In this document: positions 55,510 to 64,000 of the stretch, piece after piece
Position numbering within the stretch: the stretch's first letter is position 1
Layout: every line of letters begins with the position of its first letter
Origin: Bacteroidales bacterium UBA2030
Lineage (GTDB): Bacteria; Bacteroidota; Bacteroidia; Bacteroidales; TTA-H9
Assembly (NCBI GenBank): GCA_002332755.1
Contig: DDBO01000164.1
Coordinates: 1 to 64,000, forward strand
Length of the DNA: 64,000 nt
Direction: 5' to 3'
Program-made: the position numbers and the translations under genes
The notes under the pieces: generated by a model
Seen by the model: only the letters and a program-made list of their open reading frames with translations
What the model was told of the DNA's origin: nothing
Databases searched by the model: none

Positions 55510-57795
55510 ATGAGTACGCCAGACAAGAGTTTCTTAACCAAACTGGCCCTAGCCTACCATGCAGAGGGCCGACCCGGGAAAATAGAGGTGAAACCCACTA
55601 AACCTTATCATTCCCAACGCGATCTTTCACTGGCATATACTCCGGGGGTAGCCATACCCTGCCTGGAGATCCAGAAGAATCCTGAAGATGTATATAAATA
55701 CACGACTAAAGGAAATCTGGTGGCTGTTATAAGCAACGGAACGGCAGTTCTGGGACTCGGTGATATCGGACCCGAAGCCGGCAAACCGGTGATGGAAGGG
55801 AAAGGATTTCTGTTTAAAATCTATGCAGACATAGATGTTTTCGACATAGAAATCAATGAAAAAGACCCGGATCGTCTTGTCCAAATCATTAAGGCCATTT
55901 CACCGACCTTTGGGGGAATTAACCTTGAGGATATAAAGGCTCCGGAGTGTTTCGAAATTGAAGAAAGACTTAAAGAAGAGCTCGACATTCCACTGATGCA
56001 TGACGACCAGCACGGTACGGCCATTATAACATCGGCAGGCTTACTCAATGCCCTGGAAATCAATGGTAAAGACATATCTAAAATTCGTATTGTGGTTAAC
56101 GGAGCAGGAGCAGCAGCAATTTCGTGCATCAAGCTTTACATCAAGCTCGGTGCACGCCCCGAAAACATTATCATGTTTGATAGCAAAGGAATGCTGCATA
56201 AATCGCGTACCGACCTCAACCCCATAAAAAGGCAATTTGCCCGGGAGGGCAAAATATACACCCTTGATGAAGCCCTTGATGGAGCAGATATGTTTTTAGG
56301 ATTATCGGTAGCCGGGGTTCTACAAAAAGAGTGGTTGATGAAAATGGCACCCCATCCTATTGTTTTCGCATTGGCCAATCCGGTACCAGAAATAACTTAT
56401 GAGGAAGGGACATCAGCCCGAAGCGATATCATTATGGCAACTGGCCGTAGCGATTATCCCAATCAGATTAACAATGTACTGGGATTCCCATTCATTTTCC
56501 GAGGTGCACTTGATGTAAGAGCGACCAAAATAAACGATGAGATGAAATTAGCAGCTGCATATGCTCTTGCACATTTGGCCAAAGAACCCACTCCGGAAGA
56601 AGTCAATCGGGCTTATGGTGTGACTAATTTAAAATTCGGCCCGGAATATATTATACCCAAGCCCAACGACCCCCGATTGATTTTGCATGTGGCTCCTGCC
56701 GTTGCACAGGCAGCCATGGAAACAGGGGTTGCACGCCAGCCTATTACCAATTGGGAGGCTTACCGCGAAGAATTAAGTCGGCGAATGGGGCTGGGTAATC
56801 CTATCATTCGGCAAATTAAGGCGAAAGCACAAAAAAATCCGCAGCGTATAGTATTTGCAGAGGCAGAAAATTATAAGATTCTGAAAGCTGCTGAAATCTG
56901 TTTGCAGGAAGGAATCACCAAACCCATTCTCTTAGGAAATGAAGCCCGCATTCGAAAATTAATCATTGAAAACGATCTGGAGCTGGAGGATGTTGAAATT
57001 ATCGATCCTCGTTCAGAGAAAGAGAGGGAGCGCCGGCAGGAATTTGCCCGTTTGTTTCATGAGAAACGTTGCCGCAAAGGAGTCACATTGCAACTGGCCT
57101 GCGAACGTATGCACCATAGGAACTATTTCGGCCCCATGCTGGTTGAAAATGGATATGCTGATGGAATGATTTCCGGACTTACCACATCTTATCCAGATAC
57201 AATTCGTCCCGCATTGGAAATCATTGGAAAGCAAGACCGGTGGAACATTGTATCGGGCATGTATATTCTTAATACAAGCAAAGGCATGCTCTTTTTTGCC
57301 GATACCACCGTCAATATGAATCCCACAGCCGATACACTTGTAGAAATTACCTTACAAGTGGCTGAAGCCGTCAAAAATTTCGGCATAACACCGCGGGTGG
57401 CCATGGTTTCATATTCCAATTTTGGATCAGTTAAAGGAGCCATACCCGCCAAAGTACAAAACGCCGTGGCACGTCTGCACGCCGAGTATCCTGATTTAAT
57501 AGTGGATGGAGACATTCAGGCAGACTTTGCCCTTAACCCGGAAATGATGAAAGAGTATTTCCCTTGGTCGAAATTGGCTGATGCACCAGCCAATGTCTTT
57601 ATTTTCCCCTATTTAACAGCGGGAAATGCAGCCTATAAACTGGTGATGCAGCTTTCTGACCGCGATGCCATAGGCCCGGTATTACTTGGCTTGCGAAAAC
57701 CAGTGCATGTCTTACAAATGGGGAGCACGGTAAATAACATTGTAAACATGGTATGCCTGGCTACCCTCGACGCCCAGCGACTGAAAGAAAGTTAA
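55510..57795 (+). CDS. maeB: NADP-dependent malic enzyme with phosphotransacetylase-like domain
   Basis: 761 residues from the ATG at 55510 ([11 protein letters not shown]). I prefer this to a start 18 codons upstream, which overlaps the leader. Malate to pyruvate and CO2 with NADP. Malic N domain with [12 protein letters not shown] and [20 protein letters not shown]; the catalytic [14 protein letters not shown]; the Rossmann stretch [12 protein letters not shown]. From about residue 430 a phosphate acetyltransferase-like domain ([18 protein letters not shown]) that lacks independent enzyme proof; in MaeB it is regulatory. It precedes pckA by 247 bases. Confidence 0.95.
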   Translation: MSTPDKSFLTKLALAYHAEGRPGKIEVKPTKPYHSQRDLSLAYTPGVAIPCLEIQKNPEDVYKYTTKGNLVAVISNGTAVLGLGDIGPEAGKPVMEGKGFLFKIYADIDVFDIEINEKDPDRLVQIIKAISPTFGGINLEDIKAPECFEIEERLKEELDIPLMHDDQHGTAIITSAGLLNALEINGKDISKIRIVVNGAGAAAISCIKLYIKLGARPENIIMFDSKGMLHKSRTDLNPIKRQFAREGKIYTLDEALDGADMFLGLSVAGVLQKEWLMKMAPHPIVFALANPVPEITYEEGTSARSDIIMATGRSDYPNQINNVLGFPFIFRGALDVRATKINDEMKLAAAYALAHLAKEPTPEEVNRAYGVTNLKFGPEYIIPKPNDPRLILHVAPAVAQAAMETGVARQPITNWEAYREELSRRMGLGNPIIRQIKAKAQKNPQRIVFAEAENYKILKAAEICLQEGITKPILLGNEARIRKLIIENDLELEDVEIIDPRSEKERERRQEFARLFHEKRCRKGVTLQLACERMHHRNYFGPMLVENGYADGMISGLTTSYPDTIRPALEIIGKQDRWNIVSGMYILNTSKGMLFFADTTVNMNPTADTLVEITLQVAEAVKNFGITPRVAMVSYSNFGSVKGAIPAKVQNAVARLHAEYPDLIVDGDIQADFALNPEMMKEYFPWSKLADAPANVFIFPYLTAGNAAYKLVMQLSDRDAIGPVLLGLRKPVHVLQMGSTVNNIVNMVCLATLDAQRLKES

Positions 57796-58042
57796 ATAGT
57801 TTGATATCAACCCTATCGGTTCTGAAAAAGAACCACAATCAATCCCAGAACGAGCATCCCACATCATTCAAAAATTTGTAACTTAAACAGGGTAAGAGGG
57901 ACCTTTTATTCGAGCCCCCTTTTTAAGGTTTTCAGTGTTAATATGGATAAAGATGAGAATTAGCAGGGGGTTAAAAAAACAGAAAACGTTTGCGGATTCA
58001 AAATCAATTTAGATATTTGCATACTAAATAAAATACTCACTT

Positions 58043-59680
58043 ATGGCAATTAACATACAGAAAATCAAAGCCGACCTGAGCAGCTACGGACTTGAAAATG
58101 TTGGCGAAATTTATTACAATCTCAGTTATGAGGAACTTTTTAAACATGAAACAGACCCTTCCCTCGAAGGCTACGAAAAAGGTTTTGTCACCAATACAGG
58201 GGCTGTTGCTGTTGACACAGGTATTTTTACAGGACGTTCACCCAAAGACAAATACATAGTAGAAGAAGAAACCTCAAAAAACCATATTTGGTGGAAAACA
58301 CCCGGCCGTAAATCAAGCGACAATAAACCCATCAGTGAAGCTGTATGGAAAGATTTGTATGACATTTCGGCTCGCCAGCTAAGTGGCAAACGATTATATG
58401 TACAGGATGGTTTTGCCGGCGCAAACCCTGACACCCGCTTAAGGATAAGAGTGGTTACCGAAGTTGCTTGGATGGCCCATTTTGTTAAAAATATGTTTAT
58501 CAGGCCTACCGAAGAAGAACTTGAAAACTTCGAGCCCGATTTTGTGATGCTCAATGCCTGCAAAACTACCGACCCCCAATGGAAAGAACACGGATTGAAT
58601 AGTGAAGTGTTTGTTGCATTCAATTTAAAAGAACGCCGTGCTGTGGTAGGGGGCACCTGGTATGGAGGTGAAATCAAAAAAGGATTTTTCTCGGTGATGA
58701 ACTATTATTTGCCCCTGAAAGGTATAGCATCGATGCATTGCTCGGCCAATGTTGGTGAAAAAGGAGATGTTGCCGTATTTTTCGGATTATCAGGCACCGG
58801 AAAAACCACCCTTTCAGCTGATCCGAAGCGTAAGCTCATTGGTGACGATGAACATGGCTGGGACGAAGACGGCATCTTTAACTTTGAAGGAGGATGTTAT
58901 GCCAAATGCATCAACTTAAGCAAGGAAAACGAACCCGATATTTACAATGCTATTCGTCGTGATGCTTTACTCGAAAATGTAGTTTACGACCCTGCTACCG
59001 GAGAAATAGACTTCAGCAGTGCTGCCAAAACCGAAAATACCCGTGTTTCGTATCCTATTTATCATATTAATAATATTGTCAAACCTGTATCGAAAGCAGG
59101 ACATGCAACGAAAATCATCTTCCTGACGGCCGATGCTTTTGGCGTATTGCCTCCTGTAGCTAAACTCACCCGAGAACAAACGATGTATTATTTTCTCACC
59201 GGATACACAGCAAAAGTAGCCGGCACTGAAAGAGGCATCAAGGAACCAAGTCCTACCTTCTCGAGCTGTTTTGGTGCCGCTTTTCTGCTCTTACATCCCA
59301 CAGTTTATGCTCAAGAATTGGCCAAAAAAATTGATCAACACGGCAGCCAGGCTTACCTGGTAAATACGGGATGGATTGGTGGCCCTTATGGCATTGGTAA
59401 ACGAATTGATATACCCAGTACCCGCGCTATCATTGATGCAATACTCGATGGCTCCATTGATGAAGCCGAATTTGAAGTATTGCCCTACTTCAATCTTGCT
59501 GTACCCAAAAAGGTCAATAAAGTTGACGGTAAAATTCTATTTCCTCGCAATTTATGGAGTAATCCTGCCGACTGGGATAAGGCTGCCATGGACCTTGCCA
59601 AAAAATTCATCGACAACTTTGAAAGCTTCACCGACAATGAAGAAGGTCGCAAATTGGTAGCTGCAGGCCCGACAATCTGA
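58043..59680 (+). CDS. pckA: Phosphoenolpyruvate carboxykinase (ATP)
   Basis: 545 residues, the usual length of the ATP form. It interconverts oxaloacetate and PEP with [16 protein letters not shown] near residue 60, the P-loop [11 protein letters not shown] near residue 250, the kinase-2 like [16 protein letters not shown], and the adenine-binding [10 protein letters not shown]. In rumen and gut Bacteroidota this enzyme works towards oxaloacetate and conserves energy in succinate formation. It lies between malic enzyme and malate dehydrogenase. No clear TAnnTTTG box is seen upstream (58010-58020 has GATATTTG, one base off). Confidence 0.96.
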   Translation: MAINIQKIKADLSSYGLENVGEIYYNLSYEELFKHETDPSLEGYEKGFVTNTGAVAVDTGIFTGRSPKDKYIVEEETSKNHIWWKTPGRKSSDNKPISEAVWKDLYDISARQLSGKRLYVQDGFAGANPDTRLRIRVVTEVAWMAHFVKNMFIRPTEEELENFEPDFVMLNACKTTDPQWKEHGLNSEVFVAFNLKERRAVVGGTWYGGEIKKGFFSVMNYYLPLKGIASMHCSANVGEKGDVAVFFGLSGTGKTTLSADPKRKLIGDDEHGWDEDGIFNFEGGCYAKCINLSKENEPDIYNAIRRDALLENVVYDPATGEIDFSSAAKTENTRVSYPIYHINNIVKPVSKAGHATKIIFLTADAFGVLPPVAKLTREQTMYYFLTGYTAKVAGTERGIKEPSPTFSSCFGAAFLLLHPTVYAQELAKKIDQHGSQAYLVNTGWIGGPYGIGKRIDIPSTRAIIDAILDGSIDEAEFEVLPYFNLAVPKKVNKVDGKILFPRNLWSNPADWDKAAMDLAKKFIDNFESFTDNEEGRKLVAAGPTI

Positions 59681-59744
59681 TATTTTGATGCAAATTTGCC
59701 AACTCTTTCTATGACTTAAAGTATTCACCTAAAACGATAATTCC

Positions 59745-60689
59745 ATGAATAAAATCACAGTAATTGGAGCTGGTAATGTGGGCGCTACCGTTGCCAATGT
59801 AATAGCCCACAAGGATCTTTGCCGTGAGCTGGTGCTGGTCGACATTAAGGAGGGTCTTGCCGAGGGTAAGGCTCTTGATATTTGGCAAGCCGGCCCTATC
59901 AACCATTTTAATACAAAAGTGGTGGGGGTCACCAACGACTACCTTCGCACCAAAGGTTCAGGAGTAGTGGTCATTACTTCCGGATTGCCCAGAAAACCGG
60001 GTATGAGTCGCGATGACCTGATTAAAACAAATGCCTTGATCGTTAAGGAAGTTACCGAAAAGGTCATCAAGTATTCTCCAGAAGCCATTATCATAGTTGT
60101 ATCAAACCCTCTTGATGTGATGACATATGCTGCCTGGAAAGCTGCAGCCAAGTCGCACTCAAAGGTATTTGGGATGGCAGGTATTCTCGACACCGGTCGC
60201 TACAAAACTTTCATTGCCAATGCACTTGATGTATCCCCCAAAGACGTACATGGTCTTCTGCTTGGCGGACATGGCGACACCATGGTTCCCCTCCCTCGTT
60301 ACACCTCTGTAAATGGTATTCCTATCACCGACCTTTTAGGCAAAGATGAAATTGATAAAATTGTAGAACGTACCCGCAAAGGTGGAGGTGAACTTGTCAA
60401 CCTGATGGGTACCTCGGCATGGTATGCTCCCGGAGCTGCTGCTGCCCAAATGGTAGAAGCCATCGTTGACGACCAGAGGAGAGTATTCCCTGTAAGCGCT
60501 TACCTTAACGGAGAATTTGGTTTGAAAGATGTATTCGTAGGAGTACCCGTAAAACTGGGGCGCAATGGCATTGAAGAAATCATCGAAATCAAGCTCAACG
60601 AAGAGGAAATGAAAATGCTGCACGAATCTGCCAAAGCCGTTAAAGAGTTAATGAACGCACTGGACGATATGAAAATCTTTGACGAATAA
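59745..60689 (+). CDS. mdh: Malate dehydrogenase (LDH-like, NAD)
   Basis: 314 residues. Oxaloacetate to malate with NADH. The NAD site GAGNVG is at residues 8-13, the substrate-binding arginines are in LPRKPGMSRDDL near 85-91, the Asp in DTGRYKTFI and the catalytic His in GGHGDTMVPL. The GxGxxG start and the PRKPGMSR loop place it in the LDH-like MDH group. It is 64 bases after pckA, likely co-transcribed, and ends at the terminator at 60715. Confidence 0.96.
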   Translation: MNKITVIGAGNVGATVANVIAHKDLCRELVLVDIKEGLAEGKALDIWQAGPINHFNTKVVGVTNDYLRTKGSGVVVITSGLPRKPGMSRDDLIKTNALIVKEVTEKVIKYSPEAIIIVVSNPLDVMTYAAWKAAAKSHSKVFGMAGILDTGRYKTFIANALDVSPKDVHGLLLGGHGDTMVPLPRYTSVNGIPITDLLGKDEIDKIVERTRKGGGELVNLMGTSAWYAPGAAAAQMVEAIVDDQRRVFPVSAYLNGEFGLKDVFVGVPVKLGRNGIEEIIEIKLNEEEMKMLHESAKAVKELMNALDDMKIFDE

Positions 60690-60714
60690 GAAATCCCTTT
60701 CCAACAATCAAAAA

Positions 60715-60757
60715 CAACCGCAGTCTGATATCCTTTGGACTGCGGTTGCTGTTTTTT
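60715..60757 (+). terminator. Rho-independent terminator after mdh
   Basis: Eleven-bp stem CAACCGCAGTC / GACTGCGGTTG with a 12-base loop, then CTG and six T. Confidence 0.9.
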
Positions 60758-60773
60758 ATGTAGGCAAAAAAAA

Positions 60774-62039
60774 CTATTCATTGATTTCCAAACCGGTTAT
60801 CCGTCTTATTATCCATAACAGAAGCGAGAGCCCCATTCCCACCACGGCCGCAAGGGCCATACCTCTGAGCTGCACAACACCGATATTAATACTGGCCCCA
60901 CTGATGCCGGCCACGAAGGTAAGGGCACCCAGCACCATATTTTTATTTTTACTGAAATCGACTTTCTGCTCTACAAAAATGCGTAAACCCTGTACAGCAA
61001 TCACTCCGTAAAGCAACAAAGTAATGCCACCCATAACAGCCGTTGGTATTATCGAAATAGCGGCTGAAATTTTTCCTACCAATGAAAACAGAATAGCCAA
61101 AACAGCGGCTCCCCTGATAACCCAGACAGAATAAACCCGTGTTATTGCCATTACACCAATATTTTCACCATAAGTAGTATTGGGTGGCGAACCTGCAAAC
61201 CCAGAAATCAAATTTGAAACCCCGTCTCCTAATAATGAAAGATGAAGGCCGGGTTTTCGCATCAAATCTTTGCCGGTAATTCCGGCGGTAACTATCAGGT
61301 GGCTGATGTGCTCAGCTAAAACCACAATACAGGCCGGAGCAATGATTATGATAGCACGAGGATCGTACACAGGAGTGTGAAAACGGGGTAAAGCTATCCA
61401 TGAAGCCTCTCTGACAGGTTCCGTATCAACCATACCCATAAACAATGCTAATAAGGTGCCAGCCACTACTGCAAGCAAAACCGGAATGACCCGAAGAAAC
61501 CCCCTGAAATACAAGGAAGCTACTACACCCACAGCAAGGGTAAATAAAGAAACCGTTAATACCCTTGTATCGGCCGAAGCATCAGACTGATGTATAAGAC
61601 CAGCCTGCCGGGCGGCAACGGGAGCCAACTCGAGACCGATAATGGATACTACTGCCCCCATAACTGCCGGTGGCATCACAATATCAATCCAAGCAATTCC
61701 CCAGCGACTAACCACCAATGAAATTACAATAAAAAAGAGTCCAAAAAAGATAAAACCCGATTGAGCATGCTGGAATCCCCCATACGACTGGATAACAAGC
61801 AGAACAGGAGAGATAAAAGCAAAACTGGATCCGAGATAAGCGGGAATCCCCCCTCGGGTTACCCAGGTATAAATAAGGGTTCCAATCCCATTCATGAGCA
61901 AGGCAATGGCAGGATCAATGCCAAGCAAAATGGGAACGAGGATAGTGGCACCAAACATTGCCGTCAAGTGTTGAAGGCTCAGTGGGAGGCTTTCCGCTAA
62001 AGGCAGGTGTTCTTCAATTCCGATGATTCTTCTTTTCAT
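60774..62039 (-). CDS. uraA: Uracil permease (NCS2 family, UraA-like)
   Basis: 421 residues from the ATG at 62039; a TTG two codons earlier is the alternative. 14 hydrophobic segments in the NCS2 layout. QHLTAMFGATILVPILLG in the first helix, AEHISHLIVTAGI with the substrate-binding Glu (VVLAEHIS), and GFAGSPPNTTYGENIGVMAI are diagnostic of the uracil branch. Proton symport of uracil is typical. The 250-base leader has two intrinsic terminators and a possible promoter (see findings), which suggests attenuation. Confidence 0.92.
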   Translation of the reverse strand: MKRRIIGIEEHLPLAESLPLSLQHLTAMFGATILVPILLGIDPAIALLMNGIGTLIYTWVTRGGIPAYLGSSFAFISPVLLVIQSYGGFQHAQSGFIFFGLFFIVISLVVSRWGIAWIDIVMPPAVMGAVVSIIGLELAPVAARQAGLIHQSDASADTRVLTVSLFTLAVGVVASLYFRGFLRVIPVLLAVVAGTLLALFMGMVDTEPVREASWIALPRFHTPVYDPRAIIIIAPACIVVLAEHISHLIVTAGITGKDLMRKPGLHLSLLGDGVSNLISGFAGSPPNTTYGENIGVMAITRVYSVWVIRGAAVLAILFSLVGKISAAISIIPTAVMGGITLLLYGVIAVQGLRIFVEQKVDFSKNKNMVLGALTFVAGISGASINIGVVQLRGMALAAVVGMGLSLLLWIIRRITGLEINE

Positions 62040-62089
62040 TGTCAAAGTATTGGTTTGGGTTTATGATTTATTAGGTCGATCATCTGAGC

Positions 62090-62119
62090 AAAAAAAAACT
62101 GCAGCCTTTGATGCTGCAG
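62090..62119 (-). terminator. Rho-independent terminator, second of two in the uraA leader
   Basis: Minus strand: CTGCAGC, loop ATCAAAG, GCTGCAG, then nine T. It is about 50 bases before the uraA start. Confidence 0.85.
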
Positions 62120-62134
62120 CCCAATGAATTTCAT

Positions 62135-62157
62135 AAAAAAACCCGGGATTACCGGGT
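62135..62157 (-). terminator. Rho-independent terminator, first of two in the uraA leader
   Basis: Minus strand: ACCCGG, loop TAATC, CCGGGT, then a run of T. Either it ends the GGGP synthase transcript (about 140 bases beyond its stop) or it is part of a control leader. Confidence 0.75.
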
Positions 62158-62222
62158 AAGGCAAAATTTTGATGTTGTATTAGGAGATAATTCTGATGCA
62201 TTCCGGATGTTATTCCGGGCGG

Positions 62223-62230
62223 CAAAAGTA
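62223..62230 (-). promoter_or_regulatory. Bacteroidota -7 box (TACTTTTG) upstream of the uraA leader terminators
   Basis: Minus-strand TACTTTTG lies between the GGGP synthase stop (62298) and both terminators. A start near 62216 would put both hairpins in the uraA leader. No good -33 is visible. Confidence 0.4.
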
Positions 62231-62297
62231 AAAATTTTTAAACAAAAATGCGTTGGTGATGAAAGAAAGTCGGGTCTTCCAGTAATCAATTTTCACA

Positions 62298-63035
62298 TTA
62301 TTGATTTTTAGCAGCTTGAACAATATCCAGCATAAGAGAAAGATCTTTTTCGAGGCTGTTACCCACCACCAGAAGGTCGGCGCCTGCCTGAGCAGCCGAT
62401 TTAGCTTTGTCGGGGTGGTTGATACCACCGCCCACAATGATAGGAATACTAATTGCCGTCTTAACTTTGGTAATCATCTCTGAACTAACAGGGTGAAAAG
62501 CCCCGCTTCCGGCATCGAGGTAGATTAATTTCATGCCAAGCATCTCACCGGCCATGGCCGTACAAGCAGCTACATCGGGTTTATTTCCGGGAATAGGAAA
62601 ACTGTGACTGATGTAATGGGCTGTCGTGTAGTTTTCGTTGCCTACAAGCATGTAACCCGTTGCAATGATTTCGAGGCCACTACGTCTCAGATAAGGTGCT
62701 GCCACAACATGCTGCCCAATGAGCAATTCCGGATTCCGACCCGAAATAAGGGAAAGTAAGAGAATGGCATCGGCTTCCGGATGAATTTGCAAGTGACTTC
62801 CCGGAAATAAAACAATAGGTAATTGTGTGTTCTGCCGGAGAATATGAATACAAGAATCGAGTGCATCGGCCAGGAGCAGGCTGCCCCCAACAAAAATAAA
62901 ATCCACTCCCGATTCAGTAGCTTTAAGGGCAACTTGTTCAAAGCTCTCGCTGTGCTGTTGCTCGGGGTCGACCAGCACGGCCACCTGGGTGCCGCCTCTG
63001 TGCTTGTTTTCAAGTATTTGTTGGTAAACCGACAT
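62298..63035 (-). CDS. Geranylgeranylglyceryl phosphate synthase-like (PcrB/GGGPS family)
   Basis: A 245-residue TIM barrel. It links glycerol-1-phosphate to a polyprenyl chain, the first step of archaeal ether lipids, and is also present in Bacteroidota. VAVLVDPEQ at the N-terminus, FIFVGGSLL, ILFPGSHLQI near residue 75, LIYLDAGSGAF near 170, and IIVGGGINHPDKAKSAAQAGADLLVVG near the C-terminus as the phosphate-binding end. The glycerophosphate-binding motif is intact. The prenyl chain length and physiological role are not known from sequence. Confidence 0.9.
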   Translation of the reverse strand: MSVYQQILENKHRGGTQVAVLVDPEQQHSESFEQVALKATESGVDFIFVGGSLLLADALDSCIHILRQNTQLPIVLFPGSHLQIHPEADAILLLSLISGRNPELLIGQHVVAAPYLRRSGLEIIATGYMLVGNENYTTAHYISHSFPIPGNKPDVAACTAMAGEMLGMKLIYLDAGSGAFHPVSSEMITKVKTAISIPIIVGGGINHPDKAKSAAQAGADLLVVGNSLEKDLSLMLDIVQAAKNQ

Positions 63036-63060
63036 TAAGGGGATTAAAATGTTTGATTAG

Positions 63061-63068
63061 CAAAAATA
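63061..63068 (-). promoter_or_regulatory. Bacteroidota -7 box (TATTTTTG)
   Basis: Minus-strand TATTTTTG lies 26 bases upstream of the GGGP synthase start. Confidence 0.4.
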
Positions 63069-63128
63069 AACAAAGAAGCAGGATTTTCGGGAAATTACAT
63101 AAAGTTTAACAAATGAGGGTGAATCCTG

Positions 63129-64000
63129 TTATTGGATTATTTTTCTTAATTCGTTGAGTGCAGCCACAGCCGCCCGCTGAATATTGCGTTCACGGCGATT
63201 ACCCAAACGAAATTCAGTAGATACTATACCCTCAGGACCCGCAATAGCTATCCAGGTAAGACCCACCGGTTTTTCGACGGTTCCTCCATCAGGACCGGCA
63301 ATTCCACTCACAGCAATGGCATAATCTGTCTTTAAGAGATTTCGGGCGCCAGCCGCCATGGCTTCTACCACCGGACGACTTACAGCCCCATATTCATGTA
63401 ATAAATTATTACTCACTCCCAGCAGATTCTCCTTAATTTCGTTGGCGTAGGAAACGACACTACCTTTATAGTATTGCGAGCTTCCCGGGATGGTTGTAAT
63501 CAAGTGGGCGATATATCCGCCGGTGCAGCTCTCCGCTGTGCATAATGTCGCTTTGCGCGCTAACAGCATTCGGCCAATGGCCTTAGGCAAAGGTTCGTCT
63601 TCAAGGCTAAAAATATACTCAGGAATAATTTTCTGTAATTCTTCAACAAGGTTATTGACCTCAGCGTTGAGGGCTGCAGCATCGTAGCCTGAAGCACTCA
63701 ATCGCAACCTCACAACTCCGGGTGAAGGAAGATAGGCTAACTTGAAATGCGGAGGAAGATTCTTTTCCCATTCGGCAATTTTATCTGCCAGAAACGATTC
63801 TCCTATTCCGGCTGTCATTACCGTACGATGAACCAAAGCACCGCTTGCATACATTCTTTCAAGACGAGGCAATACCTCATTTTCCATGATGACTTCCATT
63901 TCGAAAGGTACTCCGGGAAGAGAAATCAGTTGACGGTTACCATCGGTAAACCACATCCCTCTGGCTGTACCTTCAGGGTTGGGCAGGCTGAGCGCATTTT
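63129..64000 (-). CDS. cinA: CinA-type competence/damage protein (5' end beyond right edge)
   Basis: The frame is open from the right edge to the stop at 63129, about 290 codons. The first codons visible read NALSLPNPEGTARGMWF, the end of the MoaB-like N-terminal domain, whose usual form is NPxGTAPGM. SLPGVPFEMEVIM follows. The C-terminal nicotinamide-nucleotide amidohydrolase-like domain has CTAESCTGGYIAHLITTIPG and VSGIAGPDGGTVEKPVGL. A start at 63956 would be internal. The protein hydrolyses NMN or is a pyrophosphatase (ADP-ribose). It is the downstream end of the gene; its start is not in the window. Confidence 0.92.
   Translation of the reverse strand, partial: NALSLPNPEGTARGMWFTDGNRQLISLPGVPFEMEVIMENEVLPRLERMYASGALVHRTVMTAGIGESFLADKIAEWEKNLPPHFKLAYLPSPGVVRLRLSASGYDAAALNAEVNNLVEELQKIIPEYIFSLEDEPLPKAIGRMLLARKATLCTAESCTGGYIAHLITTIPGSSQYYKGSVVSYANEIKENLLGVSNNLLHEYGAVSRPVVEAMAAGARNLLKTDYAIAVSGIAGPDGGTVEKPVGLTWIAIAGPEGIVSTEFRLGNRRERNIQRAAVAALNELRKIIQ

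Noticed and set aside
57796..58042. Hairpin GGTTCTGAAAAAGAACC and a G/C-run hairpin near 57890-57925 as a terminator of the malic enzyme gene
   Set aside because: The first has no T-tract; the second has a weak, imperfect stem. Neither reaches the quality of the other terminators in this window.
62108..62311. Plus-strand open frame of 67 codons in the uraA leader region
   Set aside because: It is antisense to two clear terminators and to a promoter box, and overlaps the end of the GGGP synthase gene. It shows no protein features.

Overview
The window reads as chromosomal DNA from a member of the Bacteroidota, most likely a Bacteroidales-like anaerobe or close relative. Four things point there. 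A complete type IX secretion core operon in the order porP-porK-porL-porM-porN lies at 20571-26852. A porX response regulator lies at 48989-50545. A large secreted protein carries a T9SS C-terminal sorting domain. Most intergenic regions carry the Bacteroidota housekeeping -7 element TAnnTTTG in place of an E. coli type -10 box. Genes are dense, on both strands, with mostly intrinsic terminators. I see no rRNA, tRNA, insertion sequence, prophage or CRISPR array.

Layout. 1-4338 (minus): a polysaccharide-deacetylase-like protein, a polytopic membrane protein, RNase HII and a DUF3352-like protein cut by the left edge. 4469-6525: dnaX, then a short intergenic stretch holding a sigma-54-like promoter and a perfect terminator about 70 nt downstream, a candidate small RNA. 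6555-10128 (minus): a MORN/YwqK-type protein and an M16 zinc protease. 10408-16282 (plus): gyrB, asnS, rpoN and a PAP2-like membrane protein. 16284-20268: two outer-membrane barrels and a tandem pair of YitT membrane proteins. 20571-26907: the T9SS operon with its terminator. 26957-32512 (minus): M28 peptidase, omega-amidase, an orphan groES behind a thioredoxin-glutaredoxin fusion (again with a sigma-54-like promoter), an LpxD-like acyltransferase, EF-P and an ABC ATPase. 32559-34262 (plus): nitroreductase, radical SAM protein and a small coupled unknown. 34278-42347 (minus): a phosphorelay cluster (sodium/solute symporter, two large hybrid histidine kinases, a stand-alone receiver) ending in tadA. 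42458-45211: pdxJ, prfA, pyrF. 45208-50545: DUF2461 protein, a PorV/PorQ-like barrel, a helix-hairpin-helix plus barrel protein, and porX. 50802-55166: a large secreted multidomain protein interrupted by one in-frame TAG. 55510-60689: malic enzyme, PEP carboxykinase and malate dehydrogenase. 60774-64000 (minus): uracil permease with a terminator-rich leader, GGGP synthase, and cinA cut by the right edge.

How the parts fit. The envelope and secretion theme is strong: the T9SS motor (PorL/M), ring components (PorK/N), PorP, the regulator PorX and a cargo with a C-terminal signal all lie within 35 kb. The 55-61 kb block is the C4 node of central metabolism (malate, oxaloacetate, PEP, pyruvate), as used by succinate- or propionate-forming fermenters. 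RpoN is encoded here, and two intergenic sites share the same -24/-12 like architecture, one before a putative small RNA and one before a redox/chaperonin pair. These are the most interesting regulatory leads in the window.
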